Assembly: GCA_013519935.1 (NCBI GenBank)
Contig: JACDUA010000020.1
Location: 1 to 60,230, forward strand
Source of the DNA: Ectothiorhodospiraceae bacterium WFHF3C12
GTDB taxonomy: Bacteria; Pseudomonadota; Gammaproteobacteria; Nitrococcales; Nitrococcaceae
Reading direction: 5' to 3'
DNA length: 60,230 bases
Position 1 is the first letter of the stretch. Every line of letters begins with the position of its first letter. The notes beneath the pieces are model-generated. The model was not told the DNA's origin and made no database searches. It saw only the letters and a list, made by a program, of their open reading frames with translations. The translations under genes and the position numbers were made by a program. Positions 17,951-28,111 of this stretch are shown here, in pieces.

Positions 17951-18385
17951 ATGATGAGAGTGGACTTCTACATCCTGCCGGGCGACTCCGACAGGGAGCG
18001 CGCGCTGTTCGCCTGCCGGCTGGCGGAGAAGGCCTATCAGCAGGGACACCGGCTGTTTCTGCGCGTCGCCGACGCGGCGGAGGCCTCCCGCCTGGATGAG
18101 CTGCTGTGGACGTTCCGCCAGGGCAGCTTCCTTCCCCATGCCCGGATGGAGGCGGCTGACGGCGAGCCCATCCTCATTGGCACCGAGGCGGGCGAGCAGA
18201 CACCGCGGGACGTGCTGGTGAACCTGGCGCAGAACCTGCCCGCCCACTGGAGCGAGCATGAGCGCGTGGCGGAGGTGGTGAACCAGTCACCGGAGGTACT
18301 GCAGGGCAGCCGGGCGCGCTTCCGGGCCTATCGCGAGCACGGCAGCGAGCCCCACACCCACCGGATGGACCAGCGCGGCGCATGA
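17951..18385 (+). CDS. holC: DNA polymerase III subunit chi
   Basis: Chi links the clamp-loader (through psi) to single-strand DNA-binding protein at the replication fork. The 144 residues show the family pattern RVDFYILPGDSDRERALFACRLAEKAY, LDELLWTFRQGSFLPH, LIGTEAGEQTPRDVLVNL and AEVVNQSPEVLQGSRARFRAYR. It begins 7 bp after pepA; either of two adjacent ATGs (17951, 17954) could be used. Confidence 0.94.
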   Translation: MMRVDFYILPGDSDRERALFACRLAEKAYQQGHRLFLRVADAAEASRLDELLWTFRQGSFLPHARMEAADGEPILIGTEAGEQTPRDVLVNLAQNLPAHWSEHERVAEVVNQSPEVLQGSRARFRAYREHGSEPHTHRMDQRGA

Positions 18386-18660
18386 AGGTCACGGACGTCG
18401 ACGCACAGGGCCGTCCGATCCTCATCGAGGTGGCCGTGGCCGGCGACGAGGCGCGTCGGCGCGGCATCCGTCTCGACGTCAACCCCGACGAGGCACCGTC
18501 CGCCGCGGCAGCCGGACAGAAACCGGACGAAGCCGGCCTGGAGCAGTACCTTCGCGAGCGTATCGAGCAGGCCGTTCGCAAAGCGCTTCCGCAGGCCACC
18601 CAGGAGACGCTGGAGCGGCTGCGCCGGGAACGCCACTGGCACGACGACGAATCGCGTTAA
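18382..18660 (+). CDS. Small conserved protein between holC and valS, function unknown
   Basis: A 92-residue acidic, charged protein whose ATG overlaps the holC stop by 4 bp. It opens with a short beta-like segment (VTDVDAQGRPILIEVAVAG), a low-complexity linker rich in Ala, and ends in a helix with many Glu/Arg (YLRERIEQAVRKALPQATQETLERLRRE). No signal peptide or membrane segment. A small gene between holC and valS occurs in other gammaproteobacteria, so a link with the replication or translation genes is possible but unproven. Confidence 0.75.
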   Translation: MKVTDVDAQGRPILIEVAVAGDEARRRGIRLDVNPDEAPSAAAAGQKPDEAGLEQYLRERIEQAVRKALPQATQETLERLRRERHWHDDESR

Positions 18661-18807
18661 ACCGTCGCCGCGCCACTGCCCGGCACGAGCGCGCCAGACC
18701 CGTTATACTGTCGCGCCGCGACGACGGCCGAATCGTCGCCGGCGCCCGGCCGCGCATCCGGCCGCTTTGAACAGGCATTCGCAGAGGTATTGAGCTGGCA
18801 GGCATCC

Positions 18808-21606
18808 ATGGAAAAGACCTACGACCCCACCAAGATCGAGGCCCGCTGGTACCAGACCTGGGAGCGCAACGGCCATTTCGCGCCCCGGGGGGAAGGGGAT
18901 CCTTACTGCATCATGATCCCGCCACCCAACGTCACGGGCACGCTGCACATGGGGCACGCCTTCCAGGACACCATCATGGACGCGCTGACGCGCTATCACC
19001 GCATGCTTGGCGACCGCACGCTCTGGCAGGTGGGCACGGACCACGCCGGCATCGCCACGCAGATGGTGGTGGAACGCCAGCTCAACGCCGAAGGTCAGAC
19101 CCGCCACGATCTGGGCCGCGAGCGCTTCGTCGAACGGGTCTGGGAATGGCGGGCCCATTCCGGCGGCACCATCCAGAACCAGCTCCGCCGCATGGGCGCC
19201 TCCGTGGACTGGACCCACGAGCGCTTCACCATGGATGACGGGCTGTCCAACGCCGTGCGCGAGGTATTCGTCCGGCTCTACGACGAGGGCCTCATCTACC
19301 GGGGCCAGCGCCTGGTCAACTGGGACCCGGTGCTGCACACCGCCGTGTCCGATCTGGAGGTGGAGTCCAGGGAGGAGCAGGGCCACATCTGGCACATGCG
19401 CTATCCGCTGAGCGACGGCAGCGGTCACGTGGTGGTCGCCACCACGCGCCCGGAGACCATGCTCGGCGACACAGCAGTCGCCGTTCACCCCGACGACGAG
19501 CGTTACCGCAAGCTCATTGGAAAAACCATCCGCCTGCCGCTGGCGGAACGCGAGATCCCGGTCATCGCCGACGACTACGTGGATCCGGCGTTCGGCAGCG
19601 GTTGCGTGAAGATCACTCCCGCCCACGACTTCAACGACAGCGCCGTGGGCGAGCGCCACGACCTGCCGGTGATCAACATCCTCACCGAAAGCGCCGCCAT
19701 TAACGACAATGCGCCGACGGCGTACCGGGGCCTGGACCGCTACCAGGCCCGCAAGCGCATCGTCGAGGACCTGGAAGCGCTGGGCCTGCTGGACAAGGTC
19801 GAGGACCACAAGCTCATGGTGCCCCGCGGCGATCGCAGCGGCGCGGTGATCGAGCCCTACCTCACCAACCAGTGGTTCGTGGACCTGACCCGCGACACCC
19901 AGGACGACGGCCGTCCCGGCGGCAAGCGGGAGATCACCGACCCGGCCATCGAGTGCGTGCGGGACGGACGCATCCGGTTCATCCCCGGCAACTGGGACAA
20001 GACCTATTTCAACTGGCTGGAGGACATCCAGGACTGGTGCATCAGCCGCCAGATCTGGTGGGGCCACCGCATCCCGGCCTGGTACGACGCCGAGGGCAAC
20101 CTGTACGTGGGCCGCAGCGAGGCCGAGGTTCGCGAGCGGCACGGCCTGGGCGAGACCCCGCTGGAGCAGGACCAGGACGTCCTGGACACCTGGTTCTCGT
20201 CCGCGCTGTGGCCCTTCTCCACTCTCGGCTGGCCGGAAAGGACCGGGCGGCTGGAGCTGTTCTACCCGACCAGCGTGCTGGTCACCGGCTTCGACATCAT
20301 CTTCTTCTGGGTCGCCCGCATGATCATGATGGGCATGAAGTTCATGGGCGACGTGCCCTTCCGCGAGGTTTACATCCACGGCCTGGTGCGCGACTCCGAC
20401 GGTCAGAAGATGTCCAAGTCCAAGGGCAATGTCCTGGACCCCATCGACATCATCGACGGCATCGATCTGGAATCGCTGGTGGCCAAGCGCACCAGCGGGC
20501 TGATGCAGCCCCAGCTGGCGCCGAAGATCGAGAAGCAGACGCGCCGGCATTTCCCGGATGGCATCGCCGCCCACGGCACCGACGCCCTGCGTTTCACGTT
20601 CGCCTCGCTGGCCACGACCGGACGGGACGTGGTCTTCGACATGGGCCGCGTGGACGGCTACCGCAATTTCTGCAACAAGCTCTGGAACGCCGCCCGTTAC
20701 GTGCTCATGAGCACCGAGGGCCAGGACACCGGCCTCGACAGCGATGATGTCACCCTCACACCGGCGGACCGCTGGATCATCTCCCGGCTGCAGCAGACCG
20801 AGCAGGCAGTGCACGAAGGTTTCGCCGCCTACCGCCTGGATCAGGTGGCCCAGGCCATCTACGAGTTCGTCTGGGACGAGTACTGTGACTGGTATCTGGA
20901 GCTGTCCAAGCCCATCCTCCAGCACGCCGAGGATCCACGCGCACTGCGGGGCACTCGCCGCACCCTGGTCCGCGTGCTGGAGACCGTGTTGCGGCTGCTG
21001 CATCCGCTGATGCCCTTCGTAACCGAAGAAATCTGGCAGCGCGTCGCGCCCCTGGCCGGCCGGCAGGGCGAGACCATCATGCTCCAGCCCTATCCCCGGC
21101 CCGACGCCGGGCACCGGGATCCCGAGGCGGAAGCCGAGGTGGCCTGGATGCAGCAGTTCATCCTCGGCGTGCGCCGGATTCGCGGCGAGATGAACATCGC
21201 CCCCACGAAGCCACTCTCCGTGATCCTCGCCAACGCGACGACGGCGGATCGCGAACGCGTCGAGCGCAACCGCTGGTATCTGGACTTCCTGGCGCGCATC
21301 GAATCCCTGGACTGGGTGGCGGATCGCGACCAGGCCCCCGAGTCCGCCATGAGCCTGGTCGGGGAGATGCAGCTGCTGGTGCCCATGGCCGGGCTCATCG
21401 ACAAGGACGCCGAGCTGGCGCGGCTCGACAAGGAACGCACCCGGCTGCGCCAGGAAATCGAGCGCGGCGAAAAGAAGCTCGGCAACACCAGCTTCGTCGA
21501 AAAGGCCCCTGCCGAGGTGGTGGACAAGGAACGGCACAAGGTGGACGAGGCGCGTTCCGCGCTGGCCAAGCTGGACGACCAGTACGCCCGCATCGAGGCT
21601 TTGTGA
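18808..21606 (+). CDS. valS: Valyl-tRNA synthetase
   Basis: Class Ia synthetase charging tRNA-Val, with a CP1 domain that hydrolyses mischarged Thr-tRNA. The 932-residue protein starts [16 protein letters not shown], has the HIGH box in [14 protein letters not shown] (about 43-56), the editing domain with [13 protein letters not shown], the KMSKS box in [15 protein letters not shown] and a C-terminal coiled coil ([21 protein letters not shown]). I chose the ATG at 18808 over one 18 bp upstream because it matches the usual N-terminus. A TATACT box at 18704-18709 is a possible own promoter. A degenerate copy of the dispersed repeat begins 10 bp after the stop. Confidence 0.97.
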   Translation: MEKTYDPTKIEARWYQTWERNGHFAPRGEGDPYCIMIPPPNVTGTLHMGHAFQDTIMDALTRYHRMLGDRTLWQVGTDHAGIATQMVVERQLNAEGQTRHDLGRERFVERVWEWRAHSGGTIQNQLRRMGASVDWTHERFTMDDGLSNAVREVFVRLYDEGLIYRGQRLVNWDPVLHTAVSDLEVESREEQGHIWHMRYPLSDGSGHVVVATTRPETMLGDTAVAVHPDDERYRKLIGKTIRLPLAEREIPVIADDYVDPAFGSGCVKITPAHDFNDSAVGERHDLPVINILTESAAINDNAPTAYRGLDRYQARKRIVEDLEALGLLDKVEDHKLMVPRGDRSGAVIEPYLTNQWFVDLTRDTQDDGRPGGKREITDPAIECVRDGRIRFIPGNWDKTYFNWLEDIQDWCISRQIWWGHRIPAWYDAEGNLYVGRSEAEVRERHGLGETPLEQDQDVLDTWFSSALWPFSTLGWPERTGRLELFYPTSVLVTGFDIIFFWVARMIMMGMKFMGDVPFREVYIHGLVRDSDGQKMSKSKGNVLDPIDIIDGIDLESLVAKRTSGLMQPQLAPKIEKQTRRHFPDGIAAHGTDALRFTFASLATTGRDVVFDMGRVDGYRNFCNKLWNAARYVLMSTEGQDTGLDSDDVTLTPADRWIISRLQQTEQAVHEGFAAYRLDQVAQAIYEFVWDEYCDWYLELSKPILQHAEDPRALRGTRRTLVRVLETVLRLLHPLMPFVTEEIWQRVAPLAGRQGETIMLQPYPRPDAGHRDPEAEAEVAWMQQFILGVRRIRGEMNIAPTKPLSVILANATTADRERVERNRWYLDFLARIESLDWVADRDQAPESAMSLVGEMQLLVPMAGLIDKDAELARLDKERTRLRQEIERGEKKLGNTSFVEKAPAEVVDKERHKVDEARSALAKLDDQYARIEAL

Positions 21607-21616
21607 GAAGCACGTG

Positions 21617-21660
21617 AGCCCCGCAAATGAACGCGGATAAACGCTGATCCGTGGTCCATG
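21617..21660 (+). repeat. Degenerate relative of the ATGAACACGGAT repeat after valS
   Basis: The stretch from 21617 contains ATGAACGCGGATAAACGC, matching the left arms of the elements at 44719 and 56036 except for point changes and a 2-bp offset. A short opposite-sense piece (GATCCGTGGTCCAT) follows at 21646-21659, but there is no full right arm. I see no other feature in 21607-21839 besides this. Confidence 0.55.
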
Positions 21661-21839
21661 CAAGATATGGAGAGCGGCGGCCACGACGTCAGCCCCGGTA
21701 CGCCCAAGCCCCTGTGTGGGCGACGTCCCTGCCGCGACAAGGGACAATCCTGCACATGGGCGAATGGGCGCCGCGCACCGCATTCCCCACGTCGCCACCG
21801 ACTCTCGCAGGCGCGGCCCCTGGTCGCGAACCGGCGCGA

Positions 21840-22067
21840 CTAACCGCCCGCGCTGCTCACCACCATCTGAACGATCAACACCAGCACCAGCACGAAGACC
21901 ACCGTGAATATGATGCCGCCGATGATGAACGGCGCCGGGCTGCCCTTGCTGAAATCGCGCTCGCGCGCCTCCTCGCTCTGCACGCCGAGCGCCGCGGCCA
22001 GGATGCTCTTGACCACCTGCCAGGGTGAAAGCCGCCGCCGCTGTCTCGAATCCTGCCCTTCATTCAT
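21840..22067 (-). CDS. DUF2970 family small membrane protein
   Basis: A 75-residue protein fitting DUF2970: a charged N-terminus (MNEGQDSRQRRR), the conserved WQVVKSILAAALGVQSEEARERDFSKG split by the family's GVQS and RERDF motifs, and one membrane segment (FIIGGIIFTVVFVLVLVLIVQMVV) near the C-terminus. Function unknown. AGGA lies 9 nt before the ATG. It follows the UMF1-type permease by 30 bp on the same strand. Confidence 0.8.
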   Translation of the reverse strand: MNEGQDSRQRRRLSPWQVVKSILAAALGVQSEEARERDFSKGSPAPFIIGGIIFTVVFVLVLVLIVQMVVSSAGG

Positions 22068-22097
22068 GCCATCGTTCCTGAAAACATCGTACCGCGC

Positions 22098-23414
22098 CTA
22101 ACCTGCATCGGTGCCGCTCGCGTTGCCGGTGCGCACGCTGGCACCCAGCGAGTGCCGCTCCGTCACTCGGGACAGGACGACACCACCGGCGACGAACAGG
22201 ATGATCAGCGCGACCATGGAATAGCGCTGCCCGAACCACACGCCGAACAGACCGAACATGGGCGGCCCGATCAGGGTCGCGAACTTGCCGAGCAGGTTGT
22301 AGAACCCGAAGAACTCGCCCGACTCCGCCGGCGGAATCAGCCTGGCGTAGAACGACCGGCTCAGCGCCTGCACGCCGCCTTGCACCAGTCCGACGAGTAC
22401 CGCGATCGCGAAAAACTCCCAGACGTTTGTGAGGAAGATTCCCCAGAGGCTCACCACGGTGTACACGCCCAGCCCGATATAGATGCCGGTCTTCGCGCCG
22501 ATGCGCTCCCCCAGCCAGCCGAATGCGATCGCGGCGGGGAACCCGACGAATTGTACCAGTAGCAGCGCCATGATCAGTTTGTCGCTGCCGAAGCCCAGCG
22601 CCTGGCCATAGCTTACGGCCATGACGTACACGGTGTGCACGCCGTCCATATACAGCCAGTAGGCAATCAGGAACGTCAGGATCTGCGGCATCGCCCGAAC
22701 CCGGGCCAGCGTGTGCCGCACCTCGCGCAGCCCCGCCAGCGCGGCCGCCCCGAATCCGCGAACCCGCGGCGCCGGCTCCGGCACCCAGAGGAATAGCGGG
22801 ACGGCGAAGACCAGCCACCAGACCGCCGTGGCCAGGAAGCTCGCCTTGACCGCCTCGGCCTTGTCGGCGAGGCCGAACCATTCCGGTTGCAGCGTGGCGG
22901 CAACGCAGCCGGCGAACAACAGCCCGCCGCCCAGATAACCCATGCCGAAGCCCAGTCCGGAGACGAAGTGCCAGCGCTCCGCCCGGCTCACCGCCACCAG
23001 CAGGGCATCGTAGAAGACGTTCGCCCCCATGAAGCCGACGTTGGCCAGAACGAACAGCGCCGCCGCAGTCAGCCAGCTGCCCGGGCCCACGAGACTCAGC
23101 AGGGCCGTCCCGGCAACGCCCAGCAGCATGAACACGCCCAGCAGCAGCCGCTTGGCCCCGGCATAGTCGGCAATGGCGCCCAGCACCGGTGCGGAGACGG
23201 CGATAATCGCACCGGACAGGCCGTTGGCGAATCCCAGGCGGCTGGTGGCGACCGCCCCGTCCACGCCTGTATTCCAGTACATCTGGAAGAAGATGGGGAA
23301 AAAGCCGGCCACAACGGCCGTGGCATAGGCGGAATTGGCCCAGTCATAGAGGGCCCAGCTCCAGACCGCCCGCCGGGCGCTCCCGCCCGAACGCGGTTCC
23401 GGTCCGTTATTCAT
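22098..23414 (-). CDS. MFS transporter, UMF1 family
   Basis: A 438-residue inner membrane permease with about 12 hydrophobic segments. The opening WSWALYDWANSAYATAVVAG is the hallmark of the UMF1 (Atg22-like) branch of the major facilitator superfamily; other motifs are GAIADYAGAKRLLL between segments 2 and 3 and GLVQGGVQALSRSFYARLIP near segment 10. Substrate unknown; fungal relatives export amino acids from vacuoles. The ATG at 23414 has GGAGG 8 nt upstream; the frame's TTG at 23429 overlaps that site. Faces no gene directly; rimI lies upstream on the same strand. Confidence 0.88.
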   Translation of the reverse strand: MNNGPEPRSGGSARRAVWSWALYDWANSAYATAVVAGFFPIFFQMYWNTGVDGAVATSRLGFANGLSGAIIAVSAPVLGAIADYAGAKRLLLGVFMLLGVAGTALLSLVGPGSWLTAAALFVLANVGFMGANVFYDALLVAVSRAERWHFVSGLGFGMGYLGGGLLFAGCVAATLQPEWFGLADKAEAVKASFLATAVWWLVFAVPLFLWVPEPAPRVRGFGAAALAGLREVRHTLARVRAMPQILTFLIAYWLYMDGVHTVYVMAVSYGQALGFGSDKLIMALLLVQFVGFPAAIAFGWLGERIGAKTGIYIGLGVYTVVSLWGIFLTNVWEFFAIAVLVGLVQGGVQALSRSFYARLIPPAESGEFFGFYNLLGKFATLIGPPMFGLFGVWFGQRYSMVALIILFVAGGVVLSRVTERHSLGASVRTGNASGTDAG

Positions 23415-23462
23415 GTTCTCAGCCTCCAATGGCCTATTTCCCGGCTTCGATGGCGGGCCGAT

Positions 23463-23948
23463 CTACCGGCGCGGCCCCGACCATGGCAGGTCCAGAGCCA
23501 TGACCAGGGCATCCTCGCGCCCGTCGACATCGGGGTAATAGTCGCGGCGCCGGCCGATCTGCGCGTATCCGGTATGATGATAGAGCTTTACGGCCACCGC
23601 GTTGCTGGGCCGGACCTCCAGGAAGACCCGCGAGGCCCCCAGGCGCTCGGCATCGCGAATGACCCGGTGCAACAACCGCTTGCCGATGCCATAGCCGTGC
23701 CAGGTGGGGTCCACGCAGATGTTGAGCAGATGCGCCTCGCCCGCGCCGTAGGACATGATTGCATGGCCAACCACGTCGTCCCGGACCAGATGCACCCAGC
23801 AGCTATAGCCGACATTCAGGCAATCGCGAAATATGCCGGGAGTCCACGGATAGTCGTAGGCCGCCTGCTCCACCGCGCTGACGGCGCCCACGTCCGATTC
23901 CCGCATGGGCCGGATGAGGGTTAGCAGACTCGACGGCACGGCGCTCAT
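23463..23948 (-). CDS. rimI: Ribosomal protein S18-alanine N-acetyltransferase RimI
   Basis: GNAT-fold enzyme acetylating the N-terminal Ala of ribosomal protein S18. The 161 residues include LIRPMRESDVGAVSAVEQAAY, the acetyl-CoA loop DPTWHGYGIGKRLLHRVI, FLEVRPSNAVAVKLYHHTGY and RRRDYYPDVDGREDALVM, the last being the typical RimI C-terminus. The ATG overlaps the uracil-DNA glycosylase stop by 4 bp, so the two are coupled. The udg-rimI pair is common in proteobacteria. Confidence 0.93.
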   Translation of the reverse strand: MSAVPSSLLTLIRPMRESDVGAVSAVEQAAYDYPWTPGIFRDCLNVGYSCWVHLVRDDVVGHAIMSYGAGEAHLLNICVDPTWHGYGIGKRLLHRVIRDAERLGASRVFLEVRPSNAVAVKLYHHTGYAQIGRRRDYYPDVDGREDALVMALDLPWSGPRR

Positions 23949-24676
23949 GAGACCGACGCCAACCGGTTGCGGACCTGTTTCAGATCCTGCCAGGCCTTGG
24001 CCTTGTCGCCCGGAGAGCGCAGCAGGTACGCCGGGTGATAGGTCACCCAGACCGGCGTTTCGTCCGGCCCATAGAAATGCCATCGCCCCCGGAGCTTGCC
24101 CAGTGGCTGTTCTTTCTTCAGCAGGTTCTGGGCAGCGACCCGGCCCACGGCCAGAATGACCTGCGGCTGTATGAGCTGGAGCTGGCGGCGCAGATACGGC
24201 TCACAGGCGGCGACTTCGTCGGCCAGCGGATCCCGGTTGTCCGGCGGCCGGGACTTGAGGATGTTGGTGATATAGACGCCGCCGTCCCGCCGGGACAGGC
24301 CGATGGCACGCAGCATCTCGTCCAGCAGCTGCCCGGCCCGGCCCACGAAGGGCTCGCCGCGGCGATCCTCCTCGGCGCCGGGCGCTTCGCCAATGACCAT
24401 GAGCCGTGCCGCATGGTCCCCCACGCCCACCACGCCCTGGGTCCTGGACTCGTGCAGCCGGCAGGCCGTGCAGGCTCGAATCGCCGCCTCCAGGGCCGGC
24501 CAGTCCCAGTCGGGCGCCGCTTCATCGCGTTCGGCCGATGCCGCCGGGGACGGCGCCGCGGTGGCCGGTGCTTCGGCCGCGGGCTGCGACGCCACGGCGG
24601 CCTCTGCCCCGGTTTCCCGGGGCACCCAGACGTCGATGCCCATGCGTTGCAGGTATTCCAGCCGGCGCTTGTCCAT
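23945..24676 (-). CDS. Uracil-DNA glycosylase, family 4 type
   Basis: Removes uracil from DNA. The 243-residue protein carries an N-terminal extension rich in Ala/Pro, then the glycosylase core: ACTACRLHESRTQ, VIGEAPGAEEDRRGEPFVG (motif A), VYITNILKSRPPDNRDP, AACEPYLRRQ, ILAVGRVAAQNLL and the motif B VTYHPAYLLRSPG. Family 4 enzymes hold a [4Fe-4S] cluster by four cysteines; here CTAC and CEPYL supply three, while the Cys expected in KCRPP is Ser (KSRPP). The cluster may therefore be changed or missing. Coupled to rimI downstream. Confidence 0.9.
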   Translation of the reverse strand: MDKRRLEYLQRMGIDVWVPRETGAEAAVASQPAAEAPATAAPSPAASAERDEAAPDWDWPALEAAIRACTACRLHESRTQGVVGVGDHAARLMVIGEAPGAEEDRRGEPFVGRAGQLLDEMLRAIGLSRRDGGVYITNILKSRPPDNRDPLADEVAACEPYLRRQLQLIQPQVILAVGRVAAQNLLKKEQPLGKLRGRWHFYGPDETPVWVTYHPAYLLRSPGDKAKAWQDLKQVRNRLASVS

Positions 24677-24719
24677 GGAAACAGACGTTACCGTTGCAGC
24701 CGCCTATACACCAGCCGTT

Positions 24720-25526
24720 TCAACCACCCCGGTGTCGGCGCTGGCGCCGCCGCAACACGGTTAACACCGGCCCGGAGGCCATGTAGGCGAGCGCCGCGCC
24801 GAAGAGCATCGTCGGCGGATGCAGTGAGGCGAACACGATGATCAGCACGAGGATGACCACCGCGGTAAAGGGAACCTTGTAGCGGAAATCCACTTCCTTG
24901 AAGCTGTAATAGCGCACGTTGCTGACCATCAGGATGCCCGCCGCCACCGTGATGGCCAGCGCCGGGAAGCCACTGTAGGCAGTGCTGAGCTCGAAGCGGT
25001 TGCCGGCCCAGACCATGCCCGCCAGCACCGCCGCCGCCGCCGGGCTGGGCAATCCCTGGAAATAACGCTTGTCGGCCACGCCCGCCTGGGTATTGAATCG
25101 CGCCAGCCTGAGCGCGGCACAGGCGCTGAAGGTGAACGCCCCGAGCCAACCCAGCTTGCCGGCCATGGGCCCGACCCCGGCGAGCCCCTCCAGGCTCCAC
25201 TGGTATACCACCAGCGCCGGCGCGATGCCGAAGGAGACCATGTCCGAGAGGCTGTCGTACTGGACGCCGAAATCGCTCTGGGTGTTGGTGAGGCGCGCCA
25301 CCCGTCCGTCCAGGCCATCCATGACCATGGCCACGAAGATGGCCACTGCGGCCAGCTGATAGTCGGCGTTGTTGGCCGCGACGATGGCATAGAAACCGAA
25401 GAACAGCGCAGCCGTGGTGAGCAGGTTGGGCAGCAGGTAGATGCCGCGCCTGCGAAGCCGCGTGGGCTTCTCCGGCTCCGGTTCGTCCGTGGGCTTGCGT
25501 TGAGGTTCCGCAGTCATGGAGAGCAT
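24720..25526 (-). CDS. pssA: CDP-diacylglycerol-serine O-phosphatidyltransferase
   Basis: Makes phosphatidylserine, precursor of phosphatidylethanolamine, at the inner membrane. The 268-residue protein has a charged N-terminus, about seven membrane segments starting at IYLLPNLLTTAALFFGFYAI, and the CDP-alcohol phosphotransferase motif D-x2-D-G-x2-A-R-x8-G-x3-D-x3-D starting at DGLDGRVARLTNTQSDFGVQ. It is the integral-membrane subclass. No clear ribosome site; a second ATG three codons in is equally possible. The ilvN-ilvC-pssA order is widely conserved, though a terminator separates ilvC from pssA here. Confidence 0.95.
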   Translation of the reverse strand: MLSMTAEPQRKPTDEPEPEKPTRLRRRGIYLLPNLLTTAALFFGFYAIVAANNADYQLAAVAIFVAMVMDGLDGRVARLTNTQSDFGVQYDSLSDMVSFGIAPALVVYQWSLEGLAGVGPMAGKLGWLGAFTFSACAALRLARFNTQAGVADKRYFQGLPSPAAAAVLAGMVWAGNRFELSTAYSGFPALAITVAAGILMVSNVRYYSFKEVDFRYKVPFTAVVILVLIIVFASLHPPTMLFGAALAYMASGPVLTVLRRRQRRHRGG

Positions 25527-25569
25527 TCTACTGGCAAGGCCCCGGCTCCCGCGAGTACCGGGGCGTGCC

Positions 25570-25601
25570 GAAACGAAAAGGCCGGGGTTGACCCCGGCCT
25601 T
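25570..25601 (-). terminator. Rho-independent terminator after ilvC
   Basis: AAGGCCGGGG and CCCCGGCCTT (25578-25587, 25592-25601) form a 10-bp stem with a 4-nt loop; on the minus strand TTTTCGTTT follows the stem. It lies 28 bp past the ilvC stop. Confidence 0.85.
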
Positions 25602-25629
25602 GGCAGAAGGCGTCCGGATGGGCGCCGGA

Positions 25630-27193
<1,564 letters not shown>

Positions 27194-27509
27194 GAGTGTC
27201 CTGAACGGGTGACGCGGACCTGCGCGGAGGGCACGCAGGGGCCGAGTTTAAAGCCGTCAAACCTACTTGGGAACGCCTGACGCGTCAAGGCGGTGCAGCA
27301 TGCCCACGACGGCCCCTGGCCACCGCGCGGCACGCCCGTCGAGGAAACGCTGAGCATTTACCGCGGGCCTCTTGACGCGCGGCGCGTGCGCGCTCGCCCG
27401 CGAATCGGTCGGAGTTCCCTCAATGCCCAATTTGCGAAGCCGTTTGCGGCACGCCCGTCTTCATGGCCCATAATGGTGCGGCAAAACCATACTTAAAGGG
27501 AGATTTCGC
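27194..27509. other. 316-bp gene-free spacer between ilvN and the DUF4124 gene
   Basis: No credible ORF on either strand and no remnant of ilvB. It holds a TGACGCGTCA palindrome (27278-27287) overlapping TTGACG (minus strand, 27283-27288), which could be the -35 of an ilvN promoter, and on the plus strand a CATAAT box (27469-27474) ahead of the DUF4124 gene. I see no attenuator or leader peptide rich in branched-chain residues. Confidence 0.5.
27278..27287. promoter_or_regulatory. TGACGCGTCA palindrome upstream of ilvN
   Basis: A perfect 10-bp palindrome flanked by CGCC on the left and GGCG on the right (27274-27292, one unpaired base). The minus-strand TTGACG at 27283-27288 overlaps it and could be the -35 of ilvN, with TAGGTT 17 bp further as a poor -10. 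Operator role is inference. Confidence 0.3.
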
Positions 27510-27965
27510 ATGCGCGCTTGGGTGGTGGCCGTAGCGATTCCGGCACTGATTCTCGCCTTCAGCGTCTCGGCGAAGATTTACAAGTGGGTGGACGAGGACG
27601 GCCAGGTGAACTACGGCCAGCAGCCGCCTACCGGCGTCGAGGCCGAGGCTGTCTCCGTGCATGCCGCACCGCCGTCGGCAAAGTCCGGCGGGTCGTCCTC
27701 GAATGACGGCGGGGGCAGCCGCAGCACGGCGACGCAGCAACCGCAGGAAGACAGCGAGGACACGTCCGCCAGCAACGAGGACGCCATAACCGAGAACTGC
27801 CGGATCGCGCGACAGAACCTGAGCACGCTGGAAACCGCCGGTCCGGGCGGACGATTCCGAACCGCCGACGGCGAAGTGACCCGCTACACCGAGGAGCAAT
27901 GGCAGCAGCGGGTGGAGCGGAACCGCAAGTATCTCGAGGTCTACTGCGAGGAACAGACGCAGTAG
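27510..27965 (+). CDS. DUF4124 domain-containing secreted protein
   Basis: A 151-residue exported protein. The signal peptide is MRAWVVAVAIPALILAFSVSA, then the DUF4124 core KIYKWVDEDGQVNYGQQPP (residues 22-40), whose YKWVD-x-G-x-V-Y pattern defines the family. A Ser/Gly-rich acidic linker follows, then a helical C-terminal part with two cysteines (NCRIARQNL and VYCEEQ) that could form a disulfide. Function unknown; probably periplasmic. AAAGGGAG lies about 7 nt before the ATG. Confidence 0.85.
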   Translation: MRAWVVAVAIPALILAFSVSAKIYKWVDEDGQVNYGQQPPTGVEAEAVSVHAAPPSAKSGGSSSNDGGGSRSTATQQPQEDSEDTSASNEDAITENCRIARQNLSTLETAGPGGRFRTADGEVTRYTEEQWQQRVERNRKYLEVYCEEQTQ

Positions 27966-28111
27966 CCGGCAGGATCCCCGACGGTCTCCCGCTACGCCGG
28001 GGCGTCGATTCCAGCGCACGATTCGGCTAGTGTAATGCGGCGGCGCCGCCACACCTCCAGGGCGCCGACCGCATACACGTCGAACACGCGAGATCAAGGA
28101 CAATCGCCGCC

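Noticed and set aside
18703-21798. 1031-codon open frame on the minus strand
   Set aside because: It is the antisense of valS; high G+C keeps many opposite frames open. Its composition is the mirror of valS codons and it has no recognisable domain.
27194-27509. Possible ilvB remnant
   Set aside because: Checked both strands; no frame resembles the thiamine-diphosphate enzyme C-terminus.
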